A stretch of 64,000 nucleotides of DNA from Streptomyces albidus (ex Kaewkla and Franco 2022) (GCF_013870515.1 NZ_JACBXA010000001.1:1-64000); one strand, 5' to 3'. Shown: positions 46,667 to 55,543, counted from the stretch's first letter. Notes: generated from the sequence alone by a model not told the origin. Translations and numbers: made by a program.

Positions 46667-46884
46667 GATGCCACTGCTCCCCCGGTCGGTACGGCACGGG
46701 CACCGGTCGAGCGCCCCGCGGGGAGAACGTACTCAATCCCTGTCCGCGTCGCCCGCGTTGGCAGGAAGGTGCAACGGCTCAACCGCACGTCCCGTGTGTG
46801 ACACCGCGCGGCCATGCCTCGCGAACTACGTCCGATCGGCTCGCAATCTCTTCCGTGGGGCCTCTCCGATTGGCACGCTCTCGA

Positions 46885-47322
46885 TCACGCGAGTCGGGAG
46901 AGCTGTTCGCGCACCCATTGAGGATCGGGGTTGACGTGCGGCTCGCCCGCAACGACGACGGTCGGGACGGTCTCGTTGCCTTCGTTGGCCGCCCTCACCG
47001 CTGCCGCCCCAGCGGGGTCACGCCAGATGTCGACCCAGTGCAACTGGCGGGCGCTACGGCCCAACCGGAAGCGCAGCCGCAGGCAGTACGTGCAGCCCGA
47101 CCGCCAGTAGACGACCGGCCGGCCGTCGGCCGCACTGCGGCGTTGTGCCTCGAGCGCACCGATCGACTTCGGGAAGATCAAAGGCGAGTTGACGCCCGCG
47201 AGCAGCACCAGCCCCAGCAGGAGAGCCGCGGCTGAGACGGGCCTCCCGCTGAACAGCATCCCGGCCGCAGCCACGGAGCCGCAGAGCACGATCAGCGTCG
47301 GCGGGATCCAGGTGCGCGTCAT
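46885..47322 (-). CDS. Glutaredoxin-like membrane-anchored protein
   Basis: 145 residues from ATG 47322. Two N-terminal hydrophobic segments (PPTLIVLCGSVAAAGMLF and VSAAALLLGLVLLAGV) are followed by a thioredoxin/glutaredoxin fold. It has VVYWRSGCTYCLRLRFRL (CxxC motif), WVDIWRDP, and NETVPTVVVAG with the cis-Pro. Similar proteins in actinomycetes act as mycoredoxin-like reductases. The membrane anchor suggests action at the inner face. It lies upstream of the NRPS on the same strand but 218 bases away, with no functional link apparent. Confidence 0.85.
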   Translation of the reverse strand: MTRTWIPPTLIVLCGSVAAAGMLFSGRPVSAAALLLGLVLLAGVNSPLIFPKSIGALEAQRRSAADGRPVVYWRSGCTYCLRLRFRLGRSARQLHWVDIWRDPAGAAAVRAANEGNETVPTVVVAGEPHVNPDPQWVREQLSRLA

Positions 47323-47375
47323 GACGACGCATGCTACCGATGCGTCGAAATGCCCCTCGAACCAGACCACTCGCT

Positions 47376-47411
47376 CCGGCACGCCCGGCACGCCCGGCAC
47401 GCCCGGGACGC
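47376..47411. repeat. Four 9-base tandem repeats
   Basis: CCGGCACGC is repeated three times and followed by CCGGGACGC. It lies between the small gene ending at 47421 and the glutaredoxin-like start at 47322. Being 9 bases long, it could change copy number without frame effects. Confidence 0.6.
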
Positions 47412-47420
47412 GGCAGAGGT

Positions 47421-47615
47421 TCATCCAGAAGCGCGCACCGCTTCCGCGATCTCCTCGTCGGCGACTGCGATGGCGGCGTCGGCCCTCAGGTACCAGATCT
47501 CCCTCCGGGCCGGGGCCAGCGTCGCCCAGGGGTGACGCTCGGCGCTGAATCCGAGCGTCTTGTACAGCGCCGTCGCATACCGCTCACGGCGGTCGCCGTT
47601 GCCATCCGCGGTCAC
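47421..47615 (-). CDS. Small conserved-looking protein
   Basis: 64 residues from GTG 47615, with GGAGGAG about 8 bases upstream, a strong reason to accept it. The chain reads RYATALYKTLGFSAERHPW, then APARREIWYLRADAAIAVAD. It is soluble, with no membrane segment or known motif. It precedes the glutaredoxin-like gene by 98 bases on the same strand and may be co-transcribed with it. The family was not recognised. Confidence 0.55.
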   Translation of the reverse strand: MTADGNGDRRERYATALYKTLGFSAERHPWATLAPARREIWYLRADAAIAVADEEIAEAVRASG

Positions 47616-47925
47616 TTGGTCTCCTCCGTGCTGGTGGGTCGAGCGGGGTCACTCAGGGCGTTGGTGCGGGCCAGTGCACCGTCGGGATATCGGCGCTTGG
47701 CCACAGTTCGGAACAGGGCTTCGGCCCGGCCTGCTTCCCTCCTTGCCGTCGGCGGACAGCCCCATCCTCCGCCGGAACGACGTGCAGCCCGAAGCTCCAG
47801 CTGGCTGGCGAGGCGTGACGACGTGGAAGCACCCGCACAACGCTGTGGCCGGTCCGACGGCGATGAGTCCGGCAGTGGGTCCCAGTCTGCATCCACACCG
47901 ATCAACCGCCTTCGAGGAGAACGAC
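47616..47925. other. Divergent intergenic region, no gene seen
   Basis: 310 bases between the small minus-strand gene and the RibD-type reductase. No supported gene, hairpin or clear promoter boxes were found. Confidence 0.4.
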
Positions 47926-48501
47926 ATGACCGCTGCTTACACCTTCGACGTCTTCTCCAGCCTCGACGGCTACGGCGCCGCCGGCTCCGACTGGTCCGGC
48001 TACTGGGGCAAGCAAGGCCCCGAGCTGCTCGACCACCGCCTCGCCTCGTACGGCGCGGAGCAGCGGATGGTCTTCGGGGCCAACACGTATCGGGTATTCG
48101 CGCAGATGCTGGCGTCGAGTACCGAGGAGTCCGAGGTGCGTGACCCATGGGTCACTCGGATGAGGAGCCTGCCGGCAACGGTGGTCTCGACGACGCTGGA
48201 AGGCCCCCTCGACTGGCCGGACGCGACCGTCGTGAGCGGTGACGCCGTCGACGTCGTCGCCCGGCTCAAGGAGGAGTCCGAGGTGCCGTTGCGCTCCCAC
48301 GGCAGCCTGTCGATGAACCGGGCGCTGATGGCCGCCGGCCTTGTCGACCGGGTGCAGGTGACGCTCTTCCCTGTCATCACCGGTCAGAGCGGGCTGGACC
48401 GGATCTTCCAGGGTGCGGCCGACTTCGACCTGGAGCTGGTCGAGAACCGGACCCTCGACGGTGACATCCAAGAGCTCATCTACCGTCCCACCCTCCATTG
48501 A
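47926..48501 (+). CDS. Dihydrofolate reductase-like (RibD C-terminal) protein
   Basis: 191 residues from ATG 47926, with GAGGAG 6 bases upstream. The RibD_C/DHFR fold shows in FDVFSSLDGYGAAGSDWSGYW, MVFGANTYRVF, VVSTTLEGPLDWPDATVV, LRSHGSLSMNRALMAAGLVDRV, and LFPVITGQSG. Stand-alone members in actinomycetes are NADPH-dependent reductases of unknown substrate, not true DHFR. It is monocistronic. Confidence 0.85.
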   Translation: MTAAYTFDVFSSLDGYGAAGSDWSGYWGKQGPELLDHRLASYGAEQRMVFGANTYRVFAQMLASSTEESEVRDPWVTRMRSLPATVVSTTLEGPLDWPDATVVSGDAVDVVARLKEESEVPLRSHGSLSMNRALMAAGLVDRVQVTLFPVITGQSGLDRIFQGAADFDLELVENRTLDGDIQELIYRPTLH

Positions 48502-48812
48502 CCTCCGGAGGGCCGGGCCGTTACCGACATGGGTTGCGGGCCGGGGAGGCCACGGGCCACTTGCCTCAATGGGGCGTTGGACGCACCGCCGAATGACGAT
48601 CTGAGAGTTCAACTGCCTTGCAGCGGCTGCGCGCTGAGCCCGGCTCAGGAATCTCAGGAACCGCCGTCCGGGTAAACACAGCGGACCGCACCCGTGGGTG
48701 AAGCCGCCGAAGGCGCTTCGGGTTGACGAGGTCGCGTCCATCGCTGTGCCCTGTGCGACGGCCCCGCCGCTGACTCCCGGGCACCCCACCCGGTGCCGGT
48801 GCCGGTGCCCGT
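48502..48812. other. Intergenic region, no gene seen
   Basis: 311 bases after the reductase gene. Frames here have no ribosome sites or family features. GGTGCC is repeated (48792-48809) near the end. Confidence 0.4.
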
Positions 48813-48859
48813 CCTGTGATCCCAGGCGGGTCACAGGGCGCACCGCCCTCTCCTACGAT
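48813..48859 (+). promoter_or_regulatory. Palindrome and possible -10 box before the methyltransferase gene
   Basis: CCTGTGA (48813-48819) and TCACAGG (48831-48837) form a 25-base palindrome with an 11-base centre. TACGAT (48854-48859) is a possible -10 box. The right arm would cover the -35 region, so a repressor is plausible. The 11-base spacing is wider than in CRP-type sites. Confidence 0.4.
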
Positions 48860-48897
48860 GGCGCTCGGCAACCCGCGCTGACGGAAAGGCAGTTGTC

Positions 48898-49716
48898 ATG
48901 ACCGAGGCCTCTTCCCGAGTGGATCAGTCAAAACCGAGTATCGCCCGGGTCTACGACTACCTCCTCGGCGGCAAGGACAACTACGAGGCGGACCGCGTCA
49001 TCGGGGACAAGTTCAAGAACGACCTGCCGGGGTCGGTGGCCATCGCGCACGCCAACCGGCAGAACCTGATCCGCGCCGTGCGGGAGATCGCCCTCGCGGG
49101 GATCGACCAGTTCATCGACATCGGCAGCGGACTGCCCACCGCGGACAACGTCCACCAGGTCGCGCAGCGCCACACCCCCGACGCCCGCGTGGTCTACATC
49201 GACAGCGACCCCATCGTCCTCGCCCACGGCCGCGCCCTGCTCGAGGACAACGCGAACACCCGCGTCATCCAGGCCGATGTCCGGGACCCGCAGAGCATCC
49301 GGGAGCATTCCGACACCACCGGCCTGATCGACTTCACGCGGCCCGTGGCCGTGATCCACAGCGCCGTCCTGCACCACATCAACGACGACGAGAACCCGGG
49401 CGCCATCGTCCGCTACTGGCAAGAGCAGGTCCCCTCCGGCAGCTACTTCTTCATCTCCCACTTCCGCAGCGGCGACAACCCGGAGACCCTCGAGGCCGAG
49501 GCGGTGCTCCAGGCCACCTTCGGCCGGGGACGATGGCGGACCGATGAGGAGATCCGCGCCCTCTTCGACGGCCTGGAGATCCTTCAGCCGGGCATCGTGC
49601 CCAGCCCTCTGTGGCGGCCCGACACGGCAGGGGAACTGACCAGCATCAGCTCGGCAGAACACGAGCTGACCGTCTGGGAACGGCTCATCGTGGGAGGCCT
49701 GGCACGCAAGCCGTAA
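48898..49716 (+). CDS. SAM-dependent methyltransferase, DUF574 type
   Basis: 272 residues from ATG 48898, with GAAAGG upstream. The N-terminus PSIARVYDYLLGGKDNYEADR is the hallmark of the actinomycete-expanded DUF574 family. The Rossmann motif follows: FIDIGSGLPTADNVHQ (SAM loop), VVYIDSDPIV, IQADVRDP and VIHSAVLHHI. Streptomyces carry dozens of copies, often next to regulators; substrates are largely unknown. The next gene starts 158 bases downstream. Confidence 0.93.
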   Translation: MTEASSRVDQSKPSIARVYDYLLGGKDNYEADRVIGDKFKNDLPGSVAIAHANRQNLIRAVREIALAGIDQFIDIGSGLPTADNVHQVAQRHTPDARVVYIDSDPIVLAHGRALLEDNANTRVIQADVRDPQSIREHSDTTGLIDFTRPVAVIHSAVLHHINDDENPGAIVRYWQEQVPSGSYFFISHFRSGDNPETLEAEAVLQATFGRGRWRTDEEIRALFDGLEILQPGIVPSPLWRPDTAGELTSISSAEHELTVWERLIVGGLARKP

Positions 49717-49874
49717 GGCCACACGCGCCGACCGCCGGCGGGCGCCCCGGTGTGCTCGACCTGCGCCGGTCTCCACGACGGTCGGCTGTGAGAGCCCTCG
49801 GAAAACCTGGTGAGCCGAATGACCGCCCGCGGTTATCCTGCCTCGTCCTGAACAGGCCACGGAGGTCCCTCACC

Positions 49875-50417
49875 ATGAGCAGCACCACGTTGCCCTTCCC
49901 CGAACAGATCGAGCTCACCGGGGAGGGCCTCGTCCTGCGCAGCTGGACGGAAGCGGACCTGGCCGCGATGCCCGACTTGTTCGACCACCCCGACATCGCG
50001 TACTGGACGCCGATCGTCTCCCCCTTCGACGAAGCGGCGGCCCGCACACGCCTGGGCCTGGACCGGCAGCTGCGCGCGGAGGGCAAAACCATCCTGCTCG
50101 CCATCACCGTCGACGGCCGCGCACCGCTCGGCGAGGTGATGCTGCGGCGTCACCCCGAGGGCATGGAACTCGGCTACGCGGTCGGCCCTGCGCACCGCGG
50201 TCAGGGGCTGGCCGCGCGAGCGGTACGGGTGATGACTTCCTACGCCTTCGAGCAACTGGGCGTGGACCAGGTGATCCTGGAGCTGGAGGCCGAGAACGCC
50301 GTCAGCGTCGCCGTGGCCACCAAGGCGGGCTTCAGCCTGCTCGACGTGCCGCTGATCGAGGGTGAGGAGAAGGGGCGGCCCTTCGCTCTGCAGACGTGGG
50401 GCCTGAATCGCCCCTGA
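49875..50417 (+). CDS. GNAT-family N-acetyltransferase (RimJ/RimL-like)
   Basis: 180 residues from ATG 49875, with GGAGG 9 bases upstream. It shows LVLRSWTEADLAAMPDLFDHPDI, the acetyl-CoA loop YAVGPAHRGQGLAARAVR and the closing LELEAENAVSVAVATKAGF. These match Acetyltransf_3 (RimJ/RimL) proteins, which acetylate protein N-termini or small amines. The substrate is unknown. It is convergent with the carboxylesterase gene. Confidence 0.9.
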   Translation: MSSTTLPFPEQIELTGEGLVLRSWTEADLAAMPDLFDHPDIAYWTPIVSPFDEAAARTRLGLDRQLRAEGKTILLAITVDGRAPLGEVMLRRHPEGMELGYAVGPAHRGQGLAARAVRVMTSYAFEQLGVDQVILELEAENAVSVAVATKAGFSLLDVPLIEGEEKGRPFALQTWGLNRP

Positions 50418-50468
50418 TCCTGCGTCTCGCCGGCACCGTACGCGTCGTTCCCACGAGCCGGACTGACG

Positions 50469-52007
50469 CTACCGATCGAGCAGCGGCAAGGCGGAAAAGG
50501 TGCGCTCCTCCCAGATCAGGCGCGAGGTCTCCTCCGGATAGGCGGTGATCGCCGGCTGGGTGTCGAACAGCTGCACAAGGCGTTGATCGGCCTCGTAGAC
50601 GGGCCAGCCGGGATCGCCGTCGGTGGCGAACGCCGTCCACGCGGCGCGCATGCGGGAGGACAGCACCTCTGCCTCCGGGGACGGGCCTTCACCGATCAGC
50701 GCGGCAGGCTGGCCGCGGTCCAGGTTGCCGAAGACGAGAGGCACGTCCAGTCCGTGGCAGGCGCCGAAGGCACCACCCATGCCCGGGGCGGGCCAGGTCA
50801 GCTCATAGAAGTGGGTGCGGCCGCCGGCGGTGTTCTGGGCCTCGGCGAGGTGGAGGGTGGGCATGCGGAACAGCCAGTCGGACTGGACCAGTTCGTACAG
50901 CTCGTCCGGGCCCGAGTCCGGGAAGCCCTCGCGGTAGCGGCGTGCTCCTTGCCGGCCCGGCGCGAAGTTCTGCAGGGCGGTCGCCGCCTGCTCCTGCGTC
51001 ACCTGGCCGAGCAGACCGTCGAGTGCGGTGAACAGCCGCTGCTCGTCGCGCGTGTGGCCCACGAGGAGTTCGACATCGCGGCCGGCGCCGTCGGCGAGGG
51101 CCTGCCACGGAGTGACCGGCAGGACGTCGCCGTCGACGACCGGCGAGATCGGGATGGACCGGTGCGCAGCTCGACCCCAACGTTCCGCCCACTGCGGCAT
51201 CTTCGCGGCGACCGCGTCTCCGGCGGCCGACAGCCGGGCAGGAGCCACCGTAGCCAAGTCGACCACCGTGGCCCGCAGTTCGAGCTCGGCGGCGCATGCG
51301 GTGGCGATGTCGGAGGCGAGCTCCGGTGAGAAGTACGTACCCTGCACACTCTGCGCGACGGCCCGGCCGAAGAGCCCCACCGCACGCGGCATCGCCAGCA
51401 GCGCGGCGACCGATCCGGCCCCCGCCGACTCCCCGAAAACCGTGACGCGGTCCGGATCGCCGCCGAAGGCCCGGATGTTGTCACGCACCCACTCCAAGGC
51501 GGCGACCTGGTCGAGCAGGCCCCGGTTGGCGGGCGCCCCCTCGATCTGCCCGAAACCCTCAAGGCCCACGCGGTAGTTGAGGGTCACCACGACAACACCG
51601 CCGTCAGCTGCCAGGCGGCTCCCGTCGTACTCGGGAAGGCCGGACATGCCGATCATGTAGGCGCCGCCGTGGATCCACACCATGACCGGCAGCCCCGCGC
51701 CCGTGCCCGGCTCGGGCGACCAGACGTTGACGGTCAGCCAGTCGTCGCCCTCCGCGTCCCGCGAGAGCGCGTCCATGCCGAACGAGCCGGCCTGCGGGGG
51801 CGGCGGCCCGTACGACGTGGCCGCCCGCACCCCGTCCCACCGCGGCACCGGCCGCGGCCCGGCGAAACGCAGCGAGCCGACCGGGGGCTCGGCAAAGGGG
51901 ATGCCGCGGAAGACCGCGACACCCGACTCCCGGCTGCCACGCACCGCCCCGGCCACCGTGCGGATTTCGGGCTGGGACCCGGAGGACTCGGACGCGGCAA
52001 CCGTCAT
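50469..52007 (-). CDS. Type-B carboxylesterase
   Basis: 512 residues from ATG 52007, with GGGAG 4 bases upstream. Landmarks are FRGIPFAEPPVGSLRF, oxyanion HGGAYMIG at 113-120, LNYRVGLEGF, and nucleophile FGESAGAGS (Ser194). A Glu/Asp in TRDEQRLF and the His in GACHGLDVPLVFGN complete the triad. The family includes p-nitrobenzyl esterase and cholinesterases and cleaves carboxylic esters. There is no signal peptide, so it is cytoplasmic. It is isolated from the next upstream gene by two strong hairpins. Confidence 0.92.
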   Translation of the reverse strand: MTVAASESSGSQPEIRTVAGAVRGSRESGVAVFRGIPFAEPPVGSLRFAGPRPVPRWDGVRAATSYGPPPPQAGSFGMDALSRDAEGDDWLTVNVWSPEPGTGAGLPVMVWIHGGAYMIGMSGLPEYDGSRLAADGGVVVVTLNYRVGLEGFGQIEGAPANRGLLDQVAALEWVRDNIRAFGGDPDRVTVFGESAGAGSVAALLAMPRAVGLFGRAVAQSVQGTYFSPELASDIATACAAELELRATVVDLATVAPARLSAAGDAVAAKMPQWAERWGRAAHRSIPISPVVDGDVLPVTPWQALADGAGRDVELLVGHTRDEQRLFTALDGLLGQVTQEQAATALQNFAPGRQGARRYREGFPDSGPDELYELVQSDWLFRMPTLHLAEAQNTAGGRTHFYELTWPAPGMGGAFGACHGLDVPLVFGNLDRGQPAALIGEGPSPEAEVLSSRMRAAWTAFATDGDPGWPVYEADQRLVQLFDTQPAITAYPEETSRLIWEERTFSALPLLDR

Positions 52008-52173
52008 CACAGCTCCCTCTCTCTGCAGGTGGAGCGCGATCACGGGGGTTCGCGTCGGCCCGGACGTTTCGGATCATCCCGCTGCAAAGAGATGCGCGCC
52101 AGCCATTTACGGACGGCCCGGACCCGAGGCTGACGGAGCCCACATCGAGGGGCGTCGCAGACCGCGACTCCGT

Positions 52174-52210
52174 ACGCCCAAGTGGCCGATGCCCGTGGCC
52201 ACTTGGGCGT
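52174..52210. repeat. 14-bp perfect inverted repeat
   Basis: Arms 52174-52187 and 52197-52210 are perfect complements of 14 bases around a 9-base centre. It lies 12 bases from a second, longer hairpin. It could be a second terminator or a regulatory hairpin in front of the carboxylesterase gene. Confidence 0.6.
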
Positions 52211-52222
52211 CCCCGGAGCTCA

Positions 52223-52280
52223 CGCCGCCCTGACATCGGTCCGCCAGTCGGCAGGACGGCGGACCGATGTCAGGGCGGCG
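52223..52280 (-). terminator. 23-bp perfect hairpin terminator
   Basis: Arms 52223-52245 and 52258-52280 are perfect complements over 23 bases with a 12-base loop. It starts 9 bases past the stop of the LLM oxidoreductase gene and should end the SMP-30/LLM transcript. The stem is unusually long for a terminator. Confidence 0.8.
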
Positions 52281-52289
52281 GAGTCAAGA

Positions 52290-53279
52290 TCAGTGGTCGG
52301 CCGCCTCCAGGAACCGTTCGAGCTCGGCCGCGGTGTCGGGCCCGCAAGGCTGGAAGACGATCTCCGTGACACCCTGCTCGGCGAAGTCGTCCAGCCGACG
52401 TCGGATCTGGTCACGGGTACCGCTGACCGTCACGTCCTGGAGCATCCCGTGACCGCCGGCCCTCCATGCGGCCTGGTCGGCTTCGTTGAGCTCGACGCAG
52501 TGCCCCTCGTGGACCGCGAGGTGCCGTTTCTCCTCGGGGGACCGCTCGACGACCTCCATCCATTCCGGGCCGCCGGGGAGTTCACGCACGGCGGCGGGTC
52601 CACCGAATTCATAGGCGCCGTGGTACGCCAGGGCCCAGCCCGGCCCACCGGCCAGGCGGGCGTGTTCGCTGTCGGAGGCCTCTCCCTCGTCGAGCACCGT
52701 GCCCCACACGAGGTTCGGCACCCACGAGTACTCCTTCATGAACGCCGGCAACTGGAGCGTCACGTAGAGCCCGTCAGCCAGCTTCCTGGCCACCTCGTGG
52801 CCTTTGGGCCCGAGGGCACTGATGAGAACGGGAACGTCCACCGGGCGGGCGGGGGCGTGCCCGTCGGGATGCAGCATCTGCATCTGCGCGCCCTCCCATT
52901 CGACGGTCTCGCCCGCAAGCAACCCCCGGTAGGCGCGAATGTAGGAGTCCATGTAGGACCAGGTGATCGCGCGGTAACCCATCGCGCGGCGGCCGGTGAA
53001 CCCGGTGCCGAAGGCGACTGCGACGCGGCCGGGCGCAAGTTCGGCGAGGGTGGCGGTCGCGGCGGCGTTGACCATCGGGTGGCGCAGGCTGGGAATCAGC
53101 ACGCCCGGGCCGAGGCCGATCCTCTCGGTCCGCTCAGCGGCGAGCGCGAGGGTCATCCATACGTCCGGGCTCTGCTGAGGCGTGTCGTAGACCCACGCCC
53201 GCGCGTATCCCAGTCGTTCGGCCAGAGCTATGTTGTCCGGCGAGTCAAGGGCTGTCGGGAAAGCACAGGACACCTCCAC
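52290..53279 (-). CDS. LLM-class F420-dependent oxidoreductase
   Basis: 329 residues from GTG 53279, with GGAGGGG 2-3 bases upstream. The luciferase-like TIM barrel shows as AERLGYARAWVYDTPQQSPDVW, IGLGPGVLIPSLRHPMVNA, and ELAPGRVAVAFGTGFTGRRAMG. SALGPKGHEVARKLADG and the C-terminal GTRDQIRRRLDDFAEQGVTE complete it. Actinomycete LLM enzymes of this type use F420 rather than FMN, inferred from the family. It lies 95 bases behind the SMP-30 gene on the same strand, so the two act together on an unknown, perhaps lactone-forming, substrate. Confidence 0.9.
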   Translation of the reverse strand: MEVSCAFPTALDSPDNIALAERLGYARAWVYDTPQQSPDVWMTLALAAERTERIGLGPGVLIPSLRHPMVNAAATATLAELAPGRVAVAFGTGFTGRRAMGYRAITWSYMDSYIRAYRGLLAGETVEWEGAQMQMLHPDGHAPARPVDVPVLISALGPKGHEVARKLADGLYVTLQLPAFMKEYSWVPNLVWGTVLDEGEASDSEHARLAGGPGWALAYHGAYEFGGPAAVRELPGGPEWMEVVERSPEEKRHLAVHEGHCVELNEADQAAWRAGGHGMLQDVTVSGTRDQIRRRLDDFAEQGVTEIVFQPCGPDTAAELERFLEAADH

Positions 53280-53374
53280 GGCCCCTCCAGTTCAGATGTC
53301 GGATCGGATGGATCGGGCTGGTGGCCGCCCGTACTGCAGAACTCTTCAGCGCGGGCAGCCGGTTCGGGGGCGGT

Positions 53375-54283
53375 CTACGGCAGGCCGGCGTGCGGGACGT
53401 CGACGCGTACGGCCAACAGCTGGGCTTCGCGGACCGGCCGGCGTTCGTGCTCCGGGAAGGAGGGCGCAGCGCACAGGTACAGGGTTCGGCCGTCGTCGCC
53501 GCCGAGCATGCAGGCGAATACGCCGGTTCCGGTGGGGATTTCCTCGAGGATCTCGCCGCCCTCGGCGACGCGGATGACGCGCTGGTGCAGTGCGTCGGCC
53601 ACCCATATCGCGCCGTCGGCATCTGCACAGATTCCGTCGGGACCGACCTGAAGGCGCCCCACGGCTTCGCCGACGTCCTCGGTCTGGGGCGTCTCGCCGA
53701 GCTGTGCCCAGACGCGCCGATTGCTCAGCCCGCCGTCCTCGCCGACATCGAAGGCGGTCAGGCGACCCGCGAACGTCTCCGCGACGACGAGTACTCCGCC
53801 GGGCAGGATGACCATGCCGTTGGGGAAGCCGAGGTCCTCCGCGACGGTTGTGACCGTGCCGTCCGGGTCGACCCGGGTGAGCGTGGTGTAGCGCAAGGCG
53901 GCCCCGCCCATGAGGTCGAAGCCGAAGTTGCCCACGAACGCACGACCGTGTTCGTCCACGACCATGTCGTTGAGCATCCCGGAGACGGCGTCGGACAGGT
54001 CGGCGTGCTCGCTCAGCTCTCCCGTCTCCTCACGCACGAGGACACGGTGATCACGCATCGACACGATGAGCGCACGCCCGTCCGGCAGGAAGCCGAGCCC
54101 GGACGGCTGGCCGGGCACTTCCGCCATGAGCTCGGTGTTGCCGCGACCGTCGGTCGCCACGACCCGGTTGGTGTAGAAGTCCGAGACCCACAACCGGCCG
54201 TCGTGCCATCGCGGGCACTCCAGGTAGGAGTATCCGTCCAGCACGACCGTCAACTCCCGGGTCGGCGGCTGTCCTTCCTCCAT
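53375..54283 (-). CDS. SMP-30/gluconolactonase-family hydrolase
   Basis: 302 residues from ATG 54283, with GAGGAC upstream. The six-bladed propeller shows as YLECPRWHDGRLWVSDFYTNRV (metal-binding Glu), GQPSGLGFLPDGRALIVSMRD, LNDMVVDEHGRAFVGNFG (Asn/Asp ligand), GFPNGMVILPGGVLVVAE and GPDGICADADGAIWVAD. Members hydrolyse lactones with a divalent metal. It is the first gene of an operon with the LLM oxidoreductase, which suggests oxidation to a lactone followed by ring opening. The promoter with a TetR-like palindrome lies at 54403-54442. Confidence 0.9.
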   Translation of the reverse strand: MEEGQPPTRELTVVLDGYSYLECPRWHDGRLWVSDFYTNRVVATDGRGNTELMAEVPGQPSGLGFLPDGRALIVSMRDHRVLVREETGELSEHADLSDAVSGMLNDMVVDEHGRAFVGNFGFDLMGGAALRYTTLTRVDPDGTVTTVAEDLGFPNGMVILPGGVLVVAETFAGRLTAFDVGEDGGLSNRRVWAQLGETPQTEDVGEAVGRLQVGPDGICADADGAIWVADALHQRVIRVAEGGEILEEIPTGTGVFACMLGGDDGRTLYLCAAPSFPEHERRPVREAQLLAVRVDVPHAGLP

Positions 54284-54402
54284 CGTGTCCTCATTCCCGT
54301 AAGTCCTGATCGGCGGTTCGGGACGCCTGGCGCCACGGCTGCTCCTGGGAGCGGCTTCGCCCCACGGCACGAGAGCTCCCTGCCAACAGCTGCCGGACGC
54401 GG

Positions 54403-54442
54403 TGACTAAGCGCATAGTCATTCGACCTCGGACTCACGTCAA
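54403..54442 (-). promoter_or_regulatory. Promoter of SMP-30/LLM operon overlapped by TetR-like operator
   Basis: On the minus strand, TTGACG (54437-54442), a 17-base spacer and GACTAT (54414-54419) make a good -35/-10 pair pointing to the SMP-30 gene. The palindrome TGACTA-N6-TAGTCA (54403-54420) covers the -10 box and start point. Its size and position are those expected of a TetR operator, and a TetR gene lies divergently at 54678. Confidence 0.75.
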
Positions 54443-54677
54443 GAGTCTGGAAGGCGGCATTCCGGAAGCCCTGAAGGTCACTGTCCGACTCCCGTCGAGG
54501 GCGGATCCCGTCGGCCCATGCCTGAGCGACTGGTCAACCGACCGTGGTACACAGGTCAAGGCGCTCGTGACGCGGGGCCCGCCAGGCAGTCACCGCATGT
54601 GAGCCGGAACTGAGCTGGAACTGAGCCGGCATCGAAGCCAGGATCAGTACCGAAAGCGCAGGAAGGGGCGTCTCGGC

Positions 54678-55421
54678 ATGGCCAAACGGCAGGCCCGCTT
54701 CACACCGCAGGAGATGGAGGACGACCCTCGCTTGCAGGACCAGTCCCAGGATCTGTGGAGTGAGGAGTTCGGCGAGGTGGCCCGCGGGCTGCTCGCCTCC
54801 GCGGTCCGCTGTTTCGCCGCCAACGGCTTCCACGCCACGACCACACGCGACATCTCCGCCGGGGTCGGGCTCAGCCCCGCCGCGCTCTACGTGCACTTCC
54901 CGTCCAAGGAACTCGTGCTCTACGAGATCACCCGGATCGGCCACGAGCGCGCGCTCGCGCACATACAGGTACCCGAGATCAAGGAAGCAGGGTCACCAGC
55001 GGATCGCCTGCGCCTGCTCATGCGGCGCTACACCGCCTGGCACGCGCGCCACCACGTGGCAGCGCGGGTCTGCCAGTACCAACTCAACGGGCTGACCCCG
55101 GACCACTACGACGAGATCCGGGAGCTGCGCCGCCACACGAACGAGGTGTTCCGGGACGTCGTCGCCGACGGCGTCGCGGACGGCACATTCGCACAGATCG
55201 ACGTGAACAGGGTGGTGCGCGGCGCCCTCTCACTCGGCATCGACCTGGTCCGCTGGTACCGGCTGGACGGGCCCGACTCCCCCGAGGAACTGGGCGAGTT
55301 CTACGCCGACCTGGCGCTGAAGATGGTGACGAAGACGGCGCCGGACGAGCAGTCCGCAAGGCCGCGGCCCTCCAACGGCCTCAACCACACGGGCAGTTCC
55401 CCCGTCTCGGCCGCCAAGTAG
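54678..55421 (+). CDS. TetR-family transcription repressor
   Basis: 247 residues from ATG 54678, after AGGAAGGGG. A 35-residue N-terminal extension precedes the TetR helix-turn-helix (LLASAVRCFAANGFHATTTRDIS, then LSPAALYVHFPSKELVLYEI). The ligand-binding region resembles TetR_C proteins of the KstR2/FadR-like kind that bind acyl-CoA, but the ligand is unknown. It is divergent from the SMP-30/LLM operon across 394 bases. A palindrome over that operon's -10 makes it the likely repressor. Confidence 0.9.
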   Translation: MAKRQARFTPQEMEDDPRLQDQSQDLWSEEFGEVARGLLASAVRCFAANGFHATTTRDISAGVGLSPAALYVHFPSKELVLYEITRIGHERALAHIQVPEIKEAGSPADRLRLLMRRYTAWHARHHVAARVCQYQLNGLTPDHYDEIRELRRHTNEVFRDVVADGVADGTFAQIDVNRVVRGALSLGIDLVRWYRLDGPDSPEELGEFYADLALKMVTKTAPDEQSARPRPSNGLNHTGSSPVSAAK

Positions 55422-55543
55422 CCCTTCGTCAGCCCCCGGAGCGCGACCTCACAGGCACCCGAACCGTCCAGCCGAGCCCACGCACACTCGCCGGACCGGC
55501 GGTTGGTTCGTCGCGCGGCTGCCCGTGACCACCGGCGACGGGC

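Noticed and set aside
48566-48871. Minus-strand 101-codon frame before the methyltransferase
   Set aside because: It has no ribosome site, poor codon bias and overlaps the likely promoter of the plus-strand gene.
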